Program-made: the position numbers and the translations under genes
The notes under the pieces: generated by a model
The model's database searches: none
The model's input: only the letters and a program-made list of their open reading frames with translations
Told to the model about the DNA's origin: nothing
NCBI RefSeq assembly: GCF_033558715.1
Contig: NZ_CP114606.1
Coordinates: 1,798,001 to 1,862,000 of the forward strand
Reading direction: 5' to 3'
Length of the DNA stretch: 64,000 nt
Source of the DNA: Acinetobacter sp. YWS30-1
Lineage (GTDB): Bacteria > Pseudomonadota > Gammaproteobacteria > Pseudomonadales > Moraxellaceae
Shown: piece by piece, positions 46,368 to 55,814 of the stretch
Layout of the letters: each line of letters begins with the position of its first letter
Position numbering within the stretch: position 1 is the first letter of the stretch

Positions 46368-46948
46368 GGCGCTTCATTCATCCGGTGATTAAAGAACATC
46401 AAGCTGCTAATTCCATTTTCTGCCTGACCGGTTTCAGTGTTGACCAGACTCACTTGTAATTCAATGCGTTGTACATTAGGACTTACAGTGGGTTCACTGC
46501 GCTTATCAATTTGCCAGGTTTCGCCCTGTTGAGTGAGTTGTTTAGATTCTGTACCAGTAAGCCACTGCTGATTAATTTCCATCAGTGCCGCTTCATTCAA
46601 GGCAACAAACTGGGCTTGGGTTCTCAAAATGGCATTCGAAGTCGATTGGGTATATTGCATAGCAACTTTAGTCAGGGTCATGGCTGCTGTGGCAAAGATC
46701 GCCAGCGCGACCATCACTTCCAGCAAGGTAAATCCTGAGGCACGATTAAGTCGAGTAATCCTCGACCTGAGCGGCATTGTCGCGCAAGAAAGTCCGAAAG
46801 CTGTGCTTGAGGAGCCGCGATGAGTGAAATGCTGTTTCACCGCTGCGCAAGACGAAGAGCTATGCCCGGAGTGCGCACGATCAGCATTTGACTTAAATGG
46901 CTTGATTACATCAGCCCCGGCACTCTGCTTGAAAACCCTAGCTTTCAT
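46364..46948 (-). CDS. gspI: Type II secretion minor pseudopilin GspI with a long leader
   Basis: 194 residues from the ATG at 46948, which overlaps the gspH stop. The prepilin motif SGFTLLEVMVALAIFA and the following domain are normal, but the motif begins only around residue 72. The first 11 residues (MKARVFKQSAG) look like a normal leader; about 61 residues are then inserted before the second SG-FTLLE. Without them the leader would read MKARVFKQSAG-FTLLE. Whether the prepilin peptidase can process this long leader is unknown. A start at 46777 (MPLRSRITR) is an alternative but has no clear ribosome-binding site. Confidence 0.85.
   Translation of the reverse strand: MKARVFKQSAGADVIKPFKSNADRAHSGHSSSSCAAVKQHFTHRGSSSTAFGLSCATMPLRSRITRLNRASGFTLLEVMVALAIFATAAMTLTKVAMQYTQSTSNAILRTQAQFVALNEAALMEINQQWLTGTESKQLTQQGETWQIDKRSEPTVSPNVQRIELQVSLVNTETGQAENGISSLMFFNHRMNEAP
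46733..46915. repeat. Hairpin-rich element inserted in frame in the gspI leader
   Basis: About 183 bp (61 codons, no stop in frame) of visibly higher G+C than its surroundings. It contains hairpins GTCGAG/CTCGAC (46750-46755 with 46761-46766) and GTGAAA/TTTCAC (46824-46829 with 46835-46840), plus the palindrome GTGCGCAC. The coded stretch is rich in Ser, His and Arg with no pseudopilin similarity. Limits are set by the two possible ends of the leader and are approximate. It resembles small palindromic elements that land inside genes in frame, such as those known in Rickettsia; identity is not proven. Confidence 0.55.
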
Positions 46949-47492
46949 GGACTTTACCCAAGTGATCAATTTCAATCGGATTGCCCACTACACGATCTTC
47001 CAGATAGAACTGGATTCTGACCGGTTTAACTTCACCATTGCCTAACCAGATCAGCTTGGGTGCATTGGCTTCAGTAAGATCCCGATTTTGAGCATTATTA
47101 TAACGCTGCTCTAAAGACTGAATCCGGAAAGAGACCTGCTCTGGCAAATTACGCAGATTAAACTCTGCATAGCTTTGCCATTTCTGCTGATTTAAAGTGG
47201 GTTCTGCTGGATTAAGGGCGCGATATTCCACGACCCCGTAGCGAAATGGTGAAACATCAGTGGCAGCCTGAACATCAAGCGCAAGAATACGAGACTGATC
47301 ATTGGATTCCCGCAAGATTCTTTGCAAATCCAGTAACAGGACTTCCCGCGCCTGCATTGCCTTGCGCTGATCTACCCCACTAATATTGAGCACGACCAGT
47401 GACGCCATAATACTCATAATCACAATCACCACCATCACTTCGATTAGAGTGAATCCACGAATGGAGGCGTGATGTGATCTGATCATAGGCAA
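46938..47492 (-). CDS. gspH: Type II secretion minor pseudopilin GspH
   Basis: 184 residues. The leader MPMIRSHHASIRG is followed by FTLIEVMVVIVIMSIMASLV, the class III pseudopilin helix. The rest fits GspH (FYGVVEY-like strand region, a late YLEDRVVGNPIEI). The stop overlaps gspI. It is first in the gspH-I-J-K run; the TetR gene's stop is 3 bp upstream, so that gene may share the transcript. Confidence 0.9.
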   Translation of the reverse strand: MPMIRSHHASIRGFTLIEVMVVIVIMSIMASLVVLNISGVDQRKAMQAREVLLLDLQRILRESNDQSRILALDVQAATDVSPFRYGVVEYRALNPAEPTLNQQKWQSYAEFNLRNLPEQVSFRIQSLEQRYNNAQNRDLTEANAPKLIWLGNGEVKPVRIQFYLEDRVVGNPIEIDHLGKVHES

Positions 47493-47495
47493 CTC

Positions 47496-48116
47496 TTAGG
47501 CGAACTGCTCGGCAGGATGGACCTGTTTCGGTAAAGCTAAAGCTTGATCAATAAGGGCAACGCGCAAGGTATCGCGTGAACCGAGATAGCGCTGATAAAA
47601 ACTGGAGTTCAGAATCGCAGCTGCACCATGGGTCATCGACCAAATTGAGGCCAGATAATCACGCACCGACATGCTGCTATTGATTGAAGCCAAATAGCTT
47701 TCAGTCATACGGATAATCAAACGTAAGCGCTGTTTGCGCACCTGATAAAGTTCGCTAAACAGGTGCTGAATTCCAACACCTGTTGTAGAAAGACGTTCTT
47801 CAATCTGATGAAAAAGGACAGTACGTTCAGGGTGATGCAGATGATGCAACATAAAGAATGCCAGATGTTCAGGAAAAGCCTTATCACTATCCTGGATCAT
47901 TTCCAGCAACATGCGCTCATTACGGATAATCAGCAATATGTACAATTCATCTTTACTCTGGAAATGCTTATAAAGAGTGCCTTTGGCCAGATCCAGTTCT
48001 GCTGCCAGTGCATCCAGGGTCATCCCTGCTTCACCATTTTCTAGCAGTAACTGTTCTGCAACTTGAAAAATCAAGGTTTCTCTTGCTCGAAACTGAGCCT
48101 GACGATCCATCTTCAC
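47496..48116 (-). CDS. TetR-family transcriptional regulator
   Basis: 206 residues (GTG at 48116, or ATG at 48110). The helix-turn-helix is in the N-terminal 50 residues (MTLDALAAELDLAKGTLYKH), followed by a helical ligand domain. Its stop lies 3 bp before gspH, unusual for a regulator to be joined to secretion genes; this may only be a shared transcript from tatD. Effector is unknown. Confidence 0.88.
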   Translation of the reverse strand: MKMDRQAQFRARETLIFQVAEQLLLENGEAGMTLDALAAELDLAKGTLYKHFQSKDELYILLIIRNERMLLEMIQDSDKAFPEHLAFFMLHHLHHPERTVLFHQIEERLSTTGVGIQHLFSELYQVRKQRLRLIIRMTESYLASINSSMSVRDYLASIWSMTHGAAAILNSSFYQRYLGSRDTLRVALIDQALALPKQVHPAEQFA

Positions 48117-48150
48117 CCTATAACTCTCTTGTACTCTTATCTAACTTTAC

Positions 48151-48924
48151 TTACTTTGAATTCAGAAGATTCTCAAAGTTCTGCTTTGTGATATAAGCCA
48201 TTTCTTCTAGCGACTTATCATATACATCGCAAAGGGCTTTGGCTACATAAGGAACGTATTTTGGTTCATTAGATTTGCCACGATATGGCATTGGAGCAAG
48301 GTAAGGACTATCCGTTTCGATTAAAACCCGATCAAGTGGAACCTGTTTGGCCACGTCACGCAAATCCTGGGCATTTTTAAAAGAAACAATACCGGAGAAA
48401 GACACATAATAACCGCAGTCTAAAACAGTTTTAGCGGTTTCCCAATCTTCGGTAAAACAGTGCAAAATGCCATGGGTAGATTTTTCTGCACGGATAATAT
48501 CAACCGTGTCATGCTTGGCGGAACGAGTATGCACGACGACAGGTTTTTTCACGATTTGTGAGGCATGGATATGACGGGCAAAACAGTCTTTTTGCTCGGC
48601 AATAAAATCGGTGCTGTGATAATAATCGAGCCCCGTTTCACCCAGCGCCCAGACTTTTTCTGGCTGTGCCAGTTCAACCAGATATTCAGTGGTCGCACGC
48701 GCCATTGTCGCCGCATCTTCGCAAGGATGTACACCAACGGTATAACCGACATCAGGATGACGGGCCGCGATTTTTGCCAGCTCGATATGATCATCCAGAT
48801 CCACCGAGATACTCATAAACTTGGATACGCCTGCTTCACGGGCCTGAGCGAGCGCCTGATCCAGATCACCGTTATAAGGTGTTAAATCGAGCAGCGTTAA
48901 ATGGCAATGAGTATCTACAAACAC
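48151..48924 (-). CDS. TatD-family deoxyribonuclease
   Basis: 257 residues. The metal site HCH is at residues 6-8 (FVDTHCHLTLL), with GETGLDYY, VVHTRSAK, ILHCFTEDW and ETDSPYLAP, all TatD motifs. It is a metal-dependent exonuclease, with possible roles in DNA repair and quality control. It follows the PilZ gene by 27 bp, the same order (holB-pilZ-tatD) known in Pseudomonas. Confidence 0.94.
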   Translation of the reverse strand: MFVDTHCHLTLLDLTPYNGDLDQALAQAREAGVSKFMSISVDLDDHIELAKIAARHPDVGYTVGVHPCEDAATMARATTEYLVELAQPEKVWALGETGLDYYHSTDFIAEQKDCFARHIHASQIVKKPVVVHTRSAKHDTVDIIRAEKSTHGILHCFTEDWETAKTVLDCGYYVSFSGIVSFKNAQDLRDVAKQVPLDRVLIETDSPYLAPMPYRGKSNEPKYVPYVAKALCDVYDKSLEEMAYITKQNFENLLNSK

Positions 48925-48951
48925 AATGAGTTCCTACCGAAGGTAAATTAA

Positions 48952-49293
48952 CTACATAGTGTAACTTTTACGTCCATCAGATTTAAGACCCGCAACCAGA
49001 CGATCTGCTTCATTTTTGAAGAAAACGCCTTTTTCACCGGTGAGCTGAATCCCAAAACCTTGTGGCTTGATGCCATTCTGCTTTTGAGATATCCAGATTA
49101 CTTTTCCGGTTAATGGAATTTTCTGCGTCTGTTCAGGTAAAGTCGTCAAAACAAAAACTTCTTCACCTAATTTTACTGGCTGCTTGGAAGGAATAAAAAG
49201 TCCACCACCTACAACATATGGCATGTAACTGGCAAATAACGTTTCAATATCCGGAATATTAGCCTGAATAATACCGCCCATACGTGGTTGCAT
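48952..49293 (-). CDS. pilZ: PilZ-domain protein, type IV pilus assembly
   Basis: 113 residues. The sequence MGGIIQANIPDIETLFASYM followed by GGGLFIPS and FGIQLTGEKG matches the original PilZ, needed for type IV pilus assembly. As in other PilZ proteins of this type, the RxxxR and D/NxSxxG motifs for cyclic di-GMP are not visible, so it probably does not bind the nucleotide. It sits between holB and tatD, the conserved location. Confidence 0.92.
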   Translation of the reverse strand: MQPRMGGIIQANIPDIETLFASYMPYVVGGGLFIPSKQPVKLGEEVFVLTTLPEQTQKIPLTGKVIWISQKQNGIKPQGFGIQLTGEKGVFFKNEADRLVAGLKSDGRKSYTM

Positions 49294-49310
49294 CTTGTTT
49301 TCCCCTTAAG

Positions 49311-50291
49311 CTAAAGATTCATCAGCTTGATACACAATTCATCGAGCACCAGATTACTTTGTACGTTCTGCTCAAGATATTGTTTGGCTCGCTGAAAATC
49401 CTCATAAATTTTAAAAAGTGTTTCCAATGAATATTGTTCGGCCAATACATTAAAGTCCAGATCAATGTTTTTTACGGCCTGATTTAGCTTGACACAAATT
49501 AAATCGGACAACAAGTATTCAAACATTTGACCAAATTCACCAAAACTCAGGCTTTTATTCCATTTGGTCGCAATTGCCATTGGCATATTTTTTTGAATGA
49601 CCAGTTTTTTCCAGTCTTCCATGAATTCCTGACGTAATGGCAACCAGGAACTTTGTGCAACCTCAATCGCTTGCAAAGGCATCTGATTGGATAAATTCAT
49701 TAATAGCTGCTGCTGGCTCGAACCTGCTTCAGGTAACTGCGCCTCTACATATTCACTAAATTGCGCTGATGAAATCCGGTCTAAAGCAAAATGCTGTAAA
49801 CGGCTGCGAATAGTTGCAGGCAATTTCAGATAATGATCCGCAAGCAGAATAATGACAATATTTTCACCCGGTTCTTCCAGAGTTTTCAGCAAGGCATTAG
49901 AAGAAGCAATATTTAATGCTTCAGCGGGTTCAATGACAATGACACGCCAGCCATCGACGGTCTGCTGTACAAAAGGCAGAAGATCACGGATCTTTTCAAT
50001 TTTAATTTTGGCATTCTGTTTTTTATTGTCTTCATCAGTGCTGATATAGACGTAATTCGGATGGGTATCCGCTTTCAGCCACTGACAACTGCCACACTCA
50101 CCGCATGGCCCCTTAGGCTGACGGTTCAGGCATAAAACCCAGGCCAGAAACTGCTGGGCAAAGGCTTCTTTACCACAGCCTTTTTTTCCATAGAACAATA
50201 AACCATGCCCAAGCTTAGGAAAACGCCCGGTTAGCGTTTCCCAAACCTGTTGCTGCCATGGATAAATCTGTGCATTGACATCAAGCGGCAT
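49311..50291 (-). CDS. holB: DNA polymerase III subunit delta'
   Basis: 326 residues, the clamp-loader stator. It has a modified P-loop (FYGKKGCGKEAFA), the zinc cysteines CGECGSC, and the SRC motif as IRSRLQHFAL; without a competent Walker box it is not an ATPase. It works with DnaX and HolA to load the beta clamp. dnaX is also in this window (932-3022). It follows kdsB by 14 bp. Confidence 0.93.
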   Translation of the reverse strand: MPLDVNAQIYPWQQQVWETLTGRFPKLGHGLLFYGKKGCGKEAFAQQFLAWVLCLNRQPKGPCGECGSCQWLKADTHPNYVYISTDEDNKKQNAKIKIEKIRDLLPFVQQTVDGWRVIVIEPAEALNIASSNALLKTLEEPGENIVIILLADHYLKLPATIRSRLQHFALDRISSAQFSEYVEAQLPEAGSSQQQLLMNLSNQMPLQAIEVAQSSWLPLRQEFMEDWKKLVIQKNMPMAIATKWNKSLSFGEFGQMFEYLLSDLICVKLNQAVKNIDLDFNVLAEQYSLETLFKIYEDFQRAKQYLEQNVQSNLVLDELCIKLMNL

Positions 50292-50305
50292 GGAGAATTC
50301 TCAAA

Positions 50306-51067
50306 TTAAGCAAAAGAAGATGGATCCATCTGGTTCAAGCGATCCAGATCTTCCTGCGTATCGACACCTGGCGGTAAATTGGCTTCTGCCACAGCAATGG
50401 CAATACGGTGACCATTTTCCAGTACACGTAACTGTTCTAAAGATTCCAGTTTTTCCAGCACACCCATTTCCCAGGTTACATATTCCTGTAGCAGTTTCAC
50501 GCGGTAAGCATATAAACCCAAATGACGATAAGCCTGATCATGCAATTTCTGTTCAGCTAGCTTGGCACCATCACGGTCATAAGGAATCGTAGCACGACTA
50601 AAATACAGTGCCTGATTGTGCTTAGACATCACAACCTTAACGATACTGTCACGCTTGAATTCCTCTAAATGATGAATTGGCTCACACAGAGTCGACATTG
50701 AGCAAGCTGGTTGATCTTCTAAGAGTTGCGCGACCTGTTTAACTAACTGGGCTGGCAATAAAGGTTCATCACCCTGTACATTCACGATAATGTCATCACT
50801 CGCCCAGCCCTTGATTCGAGCTACCTCGCTTAGACGATCGGTACCTGATGGATGATCTGCTGAAGTCAGGACCACATCAACGCCTTCAGCACGGCAAACT
50901 TCGGCAATACGTTCATCATCTGTTGCCACACACAGGTCATCAAAGCCCTGTACTTTTTTGGCCTGATCCACGACACGCAGAATCATCGGACGACCATGGA
51001 TTTCCAGCAAAGGTTTACCCGACAAACGTGAACTGGAGAAGCGTGCAGGAATAACTATATGTTTCAT
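50306..51067 (-). CDS. kdsB: 3-deoxy-manno-octulosonate cytidylyltransferase
   Basis: 253 residues. It activates Kdo as CMP-Kdo for the LPS inner core. Motifs are [28 protein letters not shown] and [11 protein letters not shown]. It lies 12 bp downstream of lpxK in the conserved msbA-lpxK-kdsB order. Confidence 0.97.
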   Translation of the reverse strand: MKHIVIPARFSSSRLSGKPLLEIHGRPMILRVVDQAKKVQGFDDLCVATDDERIAEVCRAEGVDVVLTSADHPSGTDRLSEVARIKGWASDDIIVNVQGDEPLLPAQLVKQVAQLLEDQPACSMSTLCEPIHHLEEFKRDSIVKVVMSKHNQALYFSRATIPYDRDGAKLAEQKLHDQAYRHLGLYAYRVKLLQEYVTWEMGVLEKLESLEQLRVLENGHRIAIAVAEANLPPGVDTQEDLDRLNQMDPSSFA

Positions 51068-51079
51068 CGTAAATAAACC

Positions 51080-52084
51080 TTAGGAAATAGAAATACCCTG
51101 TTGCTCTAATTGCTGCTGCAATATTGTATAACAGGCAGGTGACAAGACTGCATCGACCGGCACCACCCAGATATCCCGCTGATAATCTGGATACTGTTTG
51201 AGTAATGCCATAATTTTAACTGCATCTTTTTCAGTAGTAATGATCGGACTATTGTCATCGAATTGCAGATCTTCAATTTCATAATCATGATGATCTGGAA
51301 ATTCATGACACTGAAATTGCTGCAGCCCCAGATGTTCTAGTGTTTGATAAAAACGCTGTGGAAAACCGATGCCGACTACTGCATAGAAAGCCGCAGTTGG
51401 ATCAAAGCTTTTGATAACATCCTGATTTAATAAATACGGCTGAGAGGCTGCAAGATGCATATGCAAAGGCGAAACTGGATTTGCTGCATGTTCAATCACG
51501 GTACCTTTTTCCAACCGGGTAACGGGTTCACGCAGATAACCTTCTGGTAAAAGTTTCTGGTTGCCCAAGCCTCGGTTATTATCTAGCACAATCCATTCAA
51601 TCTGACGATTTAAAGCCCAGTGCTGCAAACCGTCATCACAAATAATTAAATCCAGTGCATGCTTTTCTAGCAGAAGCTCAATGCTCTTTTGACGATTTGG
51701 CCCCACAGCCATCGGCACACCAGTCGCTTGGACAATTAAGGCTGGTTCATCACCTACCACTTCAGGCAAGGTATTTAAATCTACATAAGCAGGAAAAGGA
51801 CCTTTACCACCATAACCTCGACTGATTACACCAATCCGTAGGCCTTTTTCAGTGAGGTAATCCACCAGATGAATCAGTAAAGGTGTTTTACCACTCCCAC
51901 CTACGGTAATATTTCCAATCACCATTACTGGAATAGGTGCGGTATAGCTTTTTTTAATCCCTTTACGGTAAAGCCAGTGGTTACTGACAAAACCCAAGCG
52001 GTAAAGCCAGGACAAAGGACGCAGCACAACCAGCCACTTTGCCTGTGTATTCCAAGCATCCTGAATGATCTGTGCCAAAGCCAT
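51080..52084 (-). CDS. lpxK: Tetraacyldisaccharide 4'-kinase
   Basis: 334 residues. It phosphorylates the lipid A disaccharide at the inner membrane. The P-loop is GGSGKT (62-67, in NITVGGSGKTPLLIHL), followed by VISRGYGGKG, GDEPALI and a late TTEKDAVKI. An N-terminal membrane-associated helix is present. It starts 3 bp after the msbA stop. Confidence 0.96.
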   Translation of the reverse strand: MALAQIIQDAWNTQAKWLVVLRPLSWLYRLGFVSNHWLYRKGIKKSYTAPIPVMVIGNITVGGSGKTPLLIHLVDYLTEKGLRIGVISRGYGGKGPFPAYVDLNTLPEVVGDEPALIVQATGVPMAVGPNRQKSIELLLEKHALDLIICDDGLQHWALNRQIEWIVLDNNRGLGNQKLLPEGYLREPVTRLEKGTVIEHAANPVSPLHMHLAASQPYLLNQDVIKSFDPTAAFYAVVGIGFPQRFYQTLEHLGLQQFQCHEFPDHHDYEIEDLQFDDNSPIITTEKDAVKIMALLKQYPDYQRDIWVVPVDAVLSPACYTILQQQLEQQGISIS

Positions 52085-52087
52085 GAC

Positions 52088-53815
52088 TTAATGTTCCTCG
52101 AAATTACGTTGGTGCAGCTGATAATAAGCACCTTGACGTGCAATCAGCTCAGCATGATTACCCTGCTCTATAATACGACCTTGATCCATCACTACAATGC
52201 GGTCGGCATTTTCAATTGTTGATAGACGGTGGGCAATCACAATCGTAGTCCGATCTCGCATCGCCTGATCAAAGGCACGCTGAATAAAGTATTCAGATTC
52301 ATTATCCAGCGCACTGGTCGCTTCATCCAGAATCAGAATCGGTGCATTTTTCAGAATAGCACGGGCGATCGCAATACGCTGACGCTGACCACCTGACAGA
52401 TTCAGACCTTGAGCACCTAGTGGCGTATCATAACCTTGTGGTAGGGCCATAATGAAATCATGTGCATAGGCAGCTTTTGCCGCTGCAATGATTTCTTCAT
52501 CACTCGCATTTTCTAGCTGGCCATAAGCAATATTTTCACGAACAGTACGGTTAAACAGCACTACCTGCTGGTTTACCATCGCGATCTGGGTACGTAAAGC
52601 AGTCAACTCATAATCAGTAATCGGTTTCTGATCCAGTAAAATTTGCCCGGATGAAGTTTCCTGATAACGTACCAACAGATTCACCAGCGAGGTTTTACCT
52701 GCTCCTGAACGCCCAACCAATGCTACAGTCTCGCCCGCTTTCACTTCCAGGTTGAAGTCATGAATCGCATGGTGACCATCGCCATAAACCAGATTGACAT
52801 CTTTAAATTGAATGTTGCCTTTTAAGGCATCATTGAGTTTGCCGGTATTATGCTCTTCAGGCATATCTAGCAATTCAAACACAGAATGTGCGGCCGCCAT
52901 ACCACGCTGAATTTTTTCATTCACATCAGTTAATGTCTTGATTGGTCGCGCCAACATGCCAGCAGCTGTAATATAAGCAACAAATTCACCCGCAGTCGTA
53001 TCTCCCAAAATTTGTGGGCGCAATGCAATATACATCACGATACTGAGTGAAACTGACATGATCAGCTGTACCACTGGACTGTTCAGCTGCTGTACTGCCA
53101 CCATTTTCAAGCCACGGCGTAGATTTTCCAAAGAATTCTGTTTAAAGCGTTCCTGCTCATAAATCTGACCACCAAAACCTTTGACAATCAGATTAGCATT
53201 TACCGTTTCCTGAACCACATGGTTCACATCACCCATAGTGTCCTGAACCTGTTGTGATAGCTTGCGCATCCGTTTTGAAGCTTTACTGATCACAAAACCA
53301 ATCACGGGTCCAAAGATCAGAATACACATGGTTAAACGCCAGTTGGTATATAAAAGATATCCCAATAAGGCAATAGTGATCAGACCTTGCTGAATGATCG
53401 TTCTAAGTGCTTCAGTTGAGGCTGCGGTGAGCTGCTCAACGTTATACATAATTTTGGCCGTAATATGACCGCTGGTATTGTCCAGAAAATATTGCGCAGG
53501 CAAACGCAATATTTTGGCAAAGACTTCCTGACGAATATTAAATACCAGATTACGGGAGATGACCGCCGTATAATATCCACCGAGGAATAGGCCTAGTCCC
53601 CGGAAGAACATCAGTACTACCACTAAGAATGGGAAAAGTAAGGTGAAACCCTGGTCTCTGTTTTGTATCGCCTCAATGATATATTCCAGTAATTTGGCTA
53701 CAGAAACTTCTGTCGCCGCATTCATAGAGAAACCAAGCAGGACAATTAAGGCTGTGCCCCAAAATGGTTTTAAATAGCTTAAAAGGCGAAGATAGACCTT
53801 AAAATCGTGCTTCAC
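52088..53815 (-). CDS. msbA: Lipid A flippase MsbA
   Basis: 575 residues from a GTG that overlaps the exbD stop codon (TAGTG). Six membrane helices in the first ~310 residues are followed by the ATPase with Walker A GRSGAGKT, the signature LSGGQRQR, Walker B LILDEATSALD and the H-loop AHRLST. It flips lipid A-core across the inner membrane. The linkage to exbBD, lpxK and kdsB shows an envelope operon. Confidence 0.96.
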   Translation of the reverse strand: MKHDFKVYLRLLSYLKPFWGTALIVLLGFSMNAATEVSVAKLLEYIIEAIQNRDQGFTLLFPFLVVVLMFFRGLGLFLGGYYTAVISRNLVFNIRQEVFAKILRLPAQYFLDNTSGHITAKIMYNVEQLTAASTEALRTIIQQGLITIALLGYLLYTNWRLTMCILIFGPVIGFVISKASKRMRKLSQQVQDTMGDVNHVVQETVNANLIVKGFGGQIYEQERFKQNSLENLRRGLKMVAVQQLNSPVVQLIMSVSLSIVMYIALRPQILGDTTAGEFVAYITAAGMLARPIKTLTDVNEKIQRGMAAAHSVFELLDMPEEHNTGKLNDALKGNIQFKDVNLVYGDGHHAIHDFNLEVKAGETVALVGRSGAGKTSLVNLLVRYQETSSGQILLDQKPITDYELTALRTQIAMVNQQVVLFNRTVRENIAYGQLENASDEEIIAAAKAAYAHDFIMALPQGYDTPLGAQGLNLSGGQRQRIAIARAILKNAPILILDEATSALDNESEYFIQRAFDQAMRDRTTIVIAHRLSTIENADRIVVMDQGRIIEQGNHAELIARQGAYYQLHQRNFEEH

Positions 53816-54237
53816 TAATAACCTCGAGTTGGTACTTTCGTACTGATGTTGACATTAACAAAGCCAAGTTGCCCTGCAACGTCCATGACACGAATAACAT
53901 CCTGATGTGTCGCTTTTGCATCAGCGGCAATGACAAACATTAAATCACGACGTTCATTCGAAATCTGTTTAATTGCCGTATTTAAATCTGCTGCGTCCTT
54001 ACTGGCAATAGACTGACCATTTACGGCATAGTGACCATTGGCATCCACAATCACTTCAATTTTCTGGTCAAAATTCTTGGGCGGTACACCTTGCGCATCT
54101 GGAAGCGTCAGGTTCATCCGGCTCATCTGGTTAAACGTGGTTGAAAGCAGCAGAAAGACCAAAATAAATAGCAGGCAATCAATCATGGGTGTCAGATTGA
54201 TATGTACATCTTCCACCTGGTTACGTTTAAATTTCAT
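53815..54237 (-). CDS. exbD: ExbD/TolR-family biopolymer transport protein
   Basis: 140 residues. The single helix has the essential Asp20 (PMIDCLLFILVFLLL), and a small periplasmic domain follows. It uses the proton gradient together with ExbB to energise an outer-membrane partner. Which TonB or other partner it serves is unknown, but position next to msbA is common in related species. It overlaps the msbA start by 1 bp. Confidence 0.92.
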   Translation of the reverse strand: MKFKRNQVEDVHINLTPMIDCLLFILVFLLLSTTFNQMSRMNLTLPDAQGVPPKNFDQKIEVIVDANGHYAVNGQSIASKDAADLNTAIKQISNERRDLMFVIAADAKATHQDVIRVMDVAGQLGFVNVNISTKVPTRGY

Positions 54238-54247
54238 GCCCCTGCTC

Positions 54248-54889
54248 CTAGCTTGCTTTCTTGATGCGTTCTTCTACATCATCTGAAGCATTTAAATAGA
54301 ACAGGTTGGCATGAAATAACGTTGCTTGCTGCTCAAGTTCCGCTACATATTCCTGAACCAGACGCTGGAAATAACGATGTGCAAATAAAGCAGGAATAGC
54401 AATCAGCATACCCGCTGCTGTCGTGATCAGTGCTTTGGAAATACCCGGCATCATTAATACTGGGTCACTATTAGTACCGACATCAATCATTAAAAATGAT
54501 TCAATAATTCCAATCACTGTACCGAGCAAACCGAGTAGAGGTGCTACTGCACTCAAAGTACCCAGAAAATTAATATTCTTTTCCAGATAGCCAATTTCCT
54601 GTGAAGCTACCACTTCCATCTGGGCACGAGCATATTGCTCAGACTGGTGACACGCTTCAAAACCAGCAGTAAATACACGACCCAAAGTACTGTTTTTCAA
54701 AGCTGAACTTTGTTGCAGCTTTTGCATAGCTTGGTCTGCATTTTGTGCAGGACCCATCAGAAGTGAGTTGGGCAGTACCAGACTCTTTTTTAAACGAATG
54801 AAGCGCTCGACCGAGATCGCTAGCATAAATATCGAACACAATACCAGCGGCAGCATCAACCAGCCGCCTGCTTTAACCAATTCCCACAT
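54248..54889 (-). CDS. exbB: MotA/TolQ/ExbB proton channel family protein
   Basis: 213 residues with three membrane helices: one near the N-terminus (AGGWLMLPLVLCSIFML) and two around SAVAPLLGLLGTVIGI and ALITTAAGMLIAIPALFA, the conserved TolQ/ExbB pair. It forms the channel with ExbD, 10 bp downstream. It follows parB by 37 bp. Confidence 0.93.
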   Translation of the reverse strand: MWELVKAGGWLMLPLVLCSIFMLAISVERFIRLKKSLVLPNSLLMGPAQNADQAMQKLQQSSALKNSTLGRVFTAGFEACHQSEQYARAQMEVVASQEIGYLEKNINFLGTLSAVAPLLGLLGTVIGIIESFLMIDVGTNSDPVLMMPGISKALITTAAGMLIAIPALFAHRYFQRLVQEYVAELEQQATLFHANLFYLNASDDVEERIKKAS

Positions 54890-54926
54890 CTGATTTATTC
54901 CCCAATAAAAACAAATTTTAAATTAA

Positions 54927-55814
54927 TTATTCATCGCCCAGGATCGAAAGAATCCCGTCCAGCTCTTCTAAAGAATGATAGCTAATGACCAGCTTGCCTT
55001 TCCCTTGCTTGTTGTAGTCAATTTTAACATCCGCACTAAAGCGCTCAGACAGACGCTGAGTCAACTGCTGAATGTCCGGCGCAATCGCTGCTTTTGGTTT
55101 TTCTGTTTTCGGTGCATTGTAGTCGCGTACCAACTGTTCGGTTTGGCGTACTGACAGACTCTTTTCAATGACCATCTCAGCAACTTTAAGCTGATCTTTA
55201 GCCTTCAAAGTCAAGATGGCACGTGCATGTCCCATATCCAGCAAGCCCTGCTGCATAAAGTCTTTTACTTCTTCAGCCAGAGTTAGCAGACGCAGTAGAT
55301 TACTTACTGTAGTACGTGCCTTACCGACGGTATCGGCAATTTCCTGATGGCTTAAACCAAACTCGTCATGGAAACGCTGCAAAGCCATCGCCTGATCAAT
55401 CGGGTTCAGGTCCTGACGCTGAATGTTTTCGATTAAAGCCAGTGCAATTGCGACCTGATCATTCAGCTCACGCACAATCGCAGGAACTTCAGTCAGACCT
55501 GCTAACTGTGCCGCACGCCAACGACGCTCACCCGCAATAATCTCGTATGGATAGCGTTCATCATCGACCGGACGGATCACGATTGGCTGCATGATGCCAT
55601 GCTTCTCAATCGATGCGGCCAGTTCCTGCAGATCCTGCTCATTGATATAGCGACGTGGCTGATATTCACCACGTTTCAGCAGATTGACATCAATCTGTTT
55701 CAACTGACCATGATCAAGACCTTGTGCTTCGAGTTGTAATTTTTCTTTTTGAATTGATCCCAGCAAGGCATCTAAACCACGACCTTTGGCGAGTCCACGT
55801 TTCTTGACGGTCAT
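54927..55814 (-). CDS. parB: Chromosome partitioning protein ParB
   Basis: 295 residues. The N-terminal CTPase domain has GERRWRAAQLAG, the centre has the helix-turn-helix that binds parS (LSHQEIADTVGKARTTVSNLL), and a C-terminal dimer domain ends the protein. It overlaps parA by 4 bp (ATGA). I did not find a clear parS site (TGTTTCACGTGAAACA) in the window. Confidence 0.96.
   Translation of the reverse strand: MTVKKRGLAKGRGLDALLGSIQKEKLQLEAQGLDHGQLKQIDVNLLKRGEYQPRRYINEQDLQELAASIEKHGIMQPIVIRPVDDERYPYEIIAGERRWRAAQLAGLTEVPAIVRELNDQVAIALALIENIQRQDLNPIDQAMALQRFHDEFGLSHQEIADTVGKARTTVSNLLRLLTLAEEVKDFMQQGLLDMGHARAILTLKAKDQLKVAEMVIEKSLSVRQTEQLVRDYNAPKTEKPKAAIAPDIQQLTQRLSERFSADVKIDYNKQGKGKLVISYHSLEELDGILSILGDE

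Noticed and set aside
46824..47045. Plus-strand frame opposite gspI/gspH
   Set aside because: Antisense to two well-supported pseudopilin genes; no ribosome-binding site or known domain.
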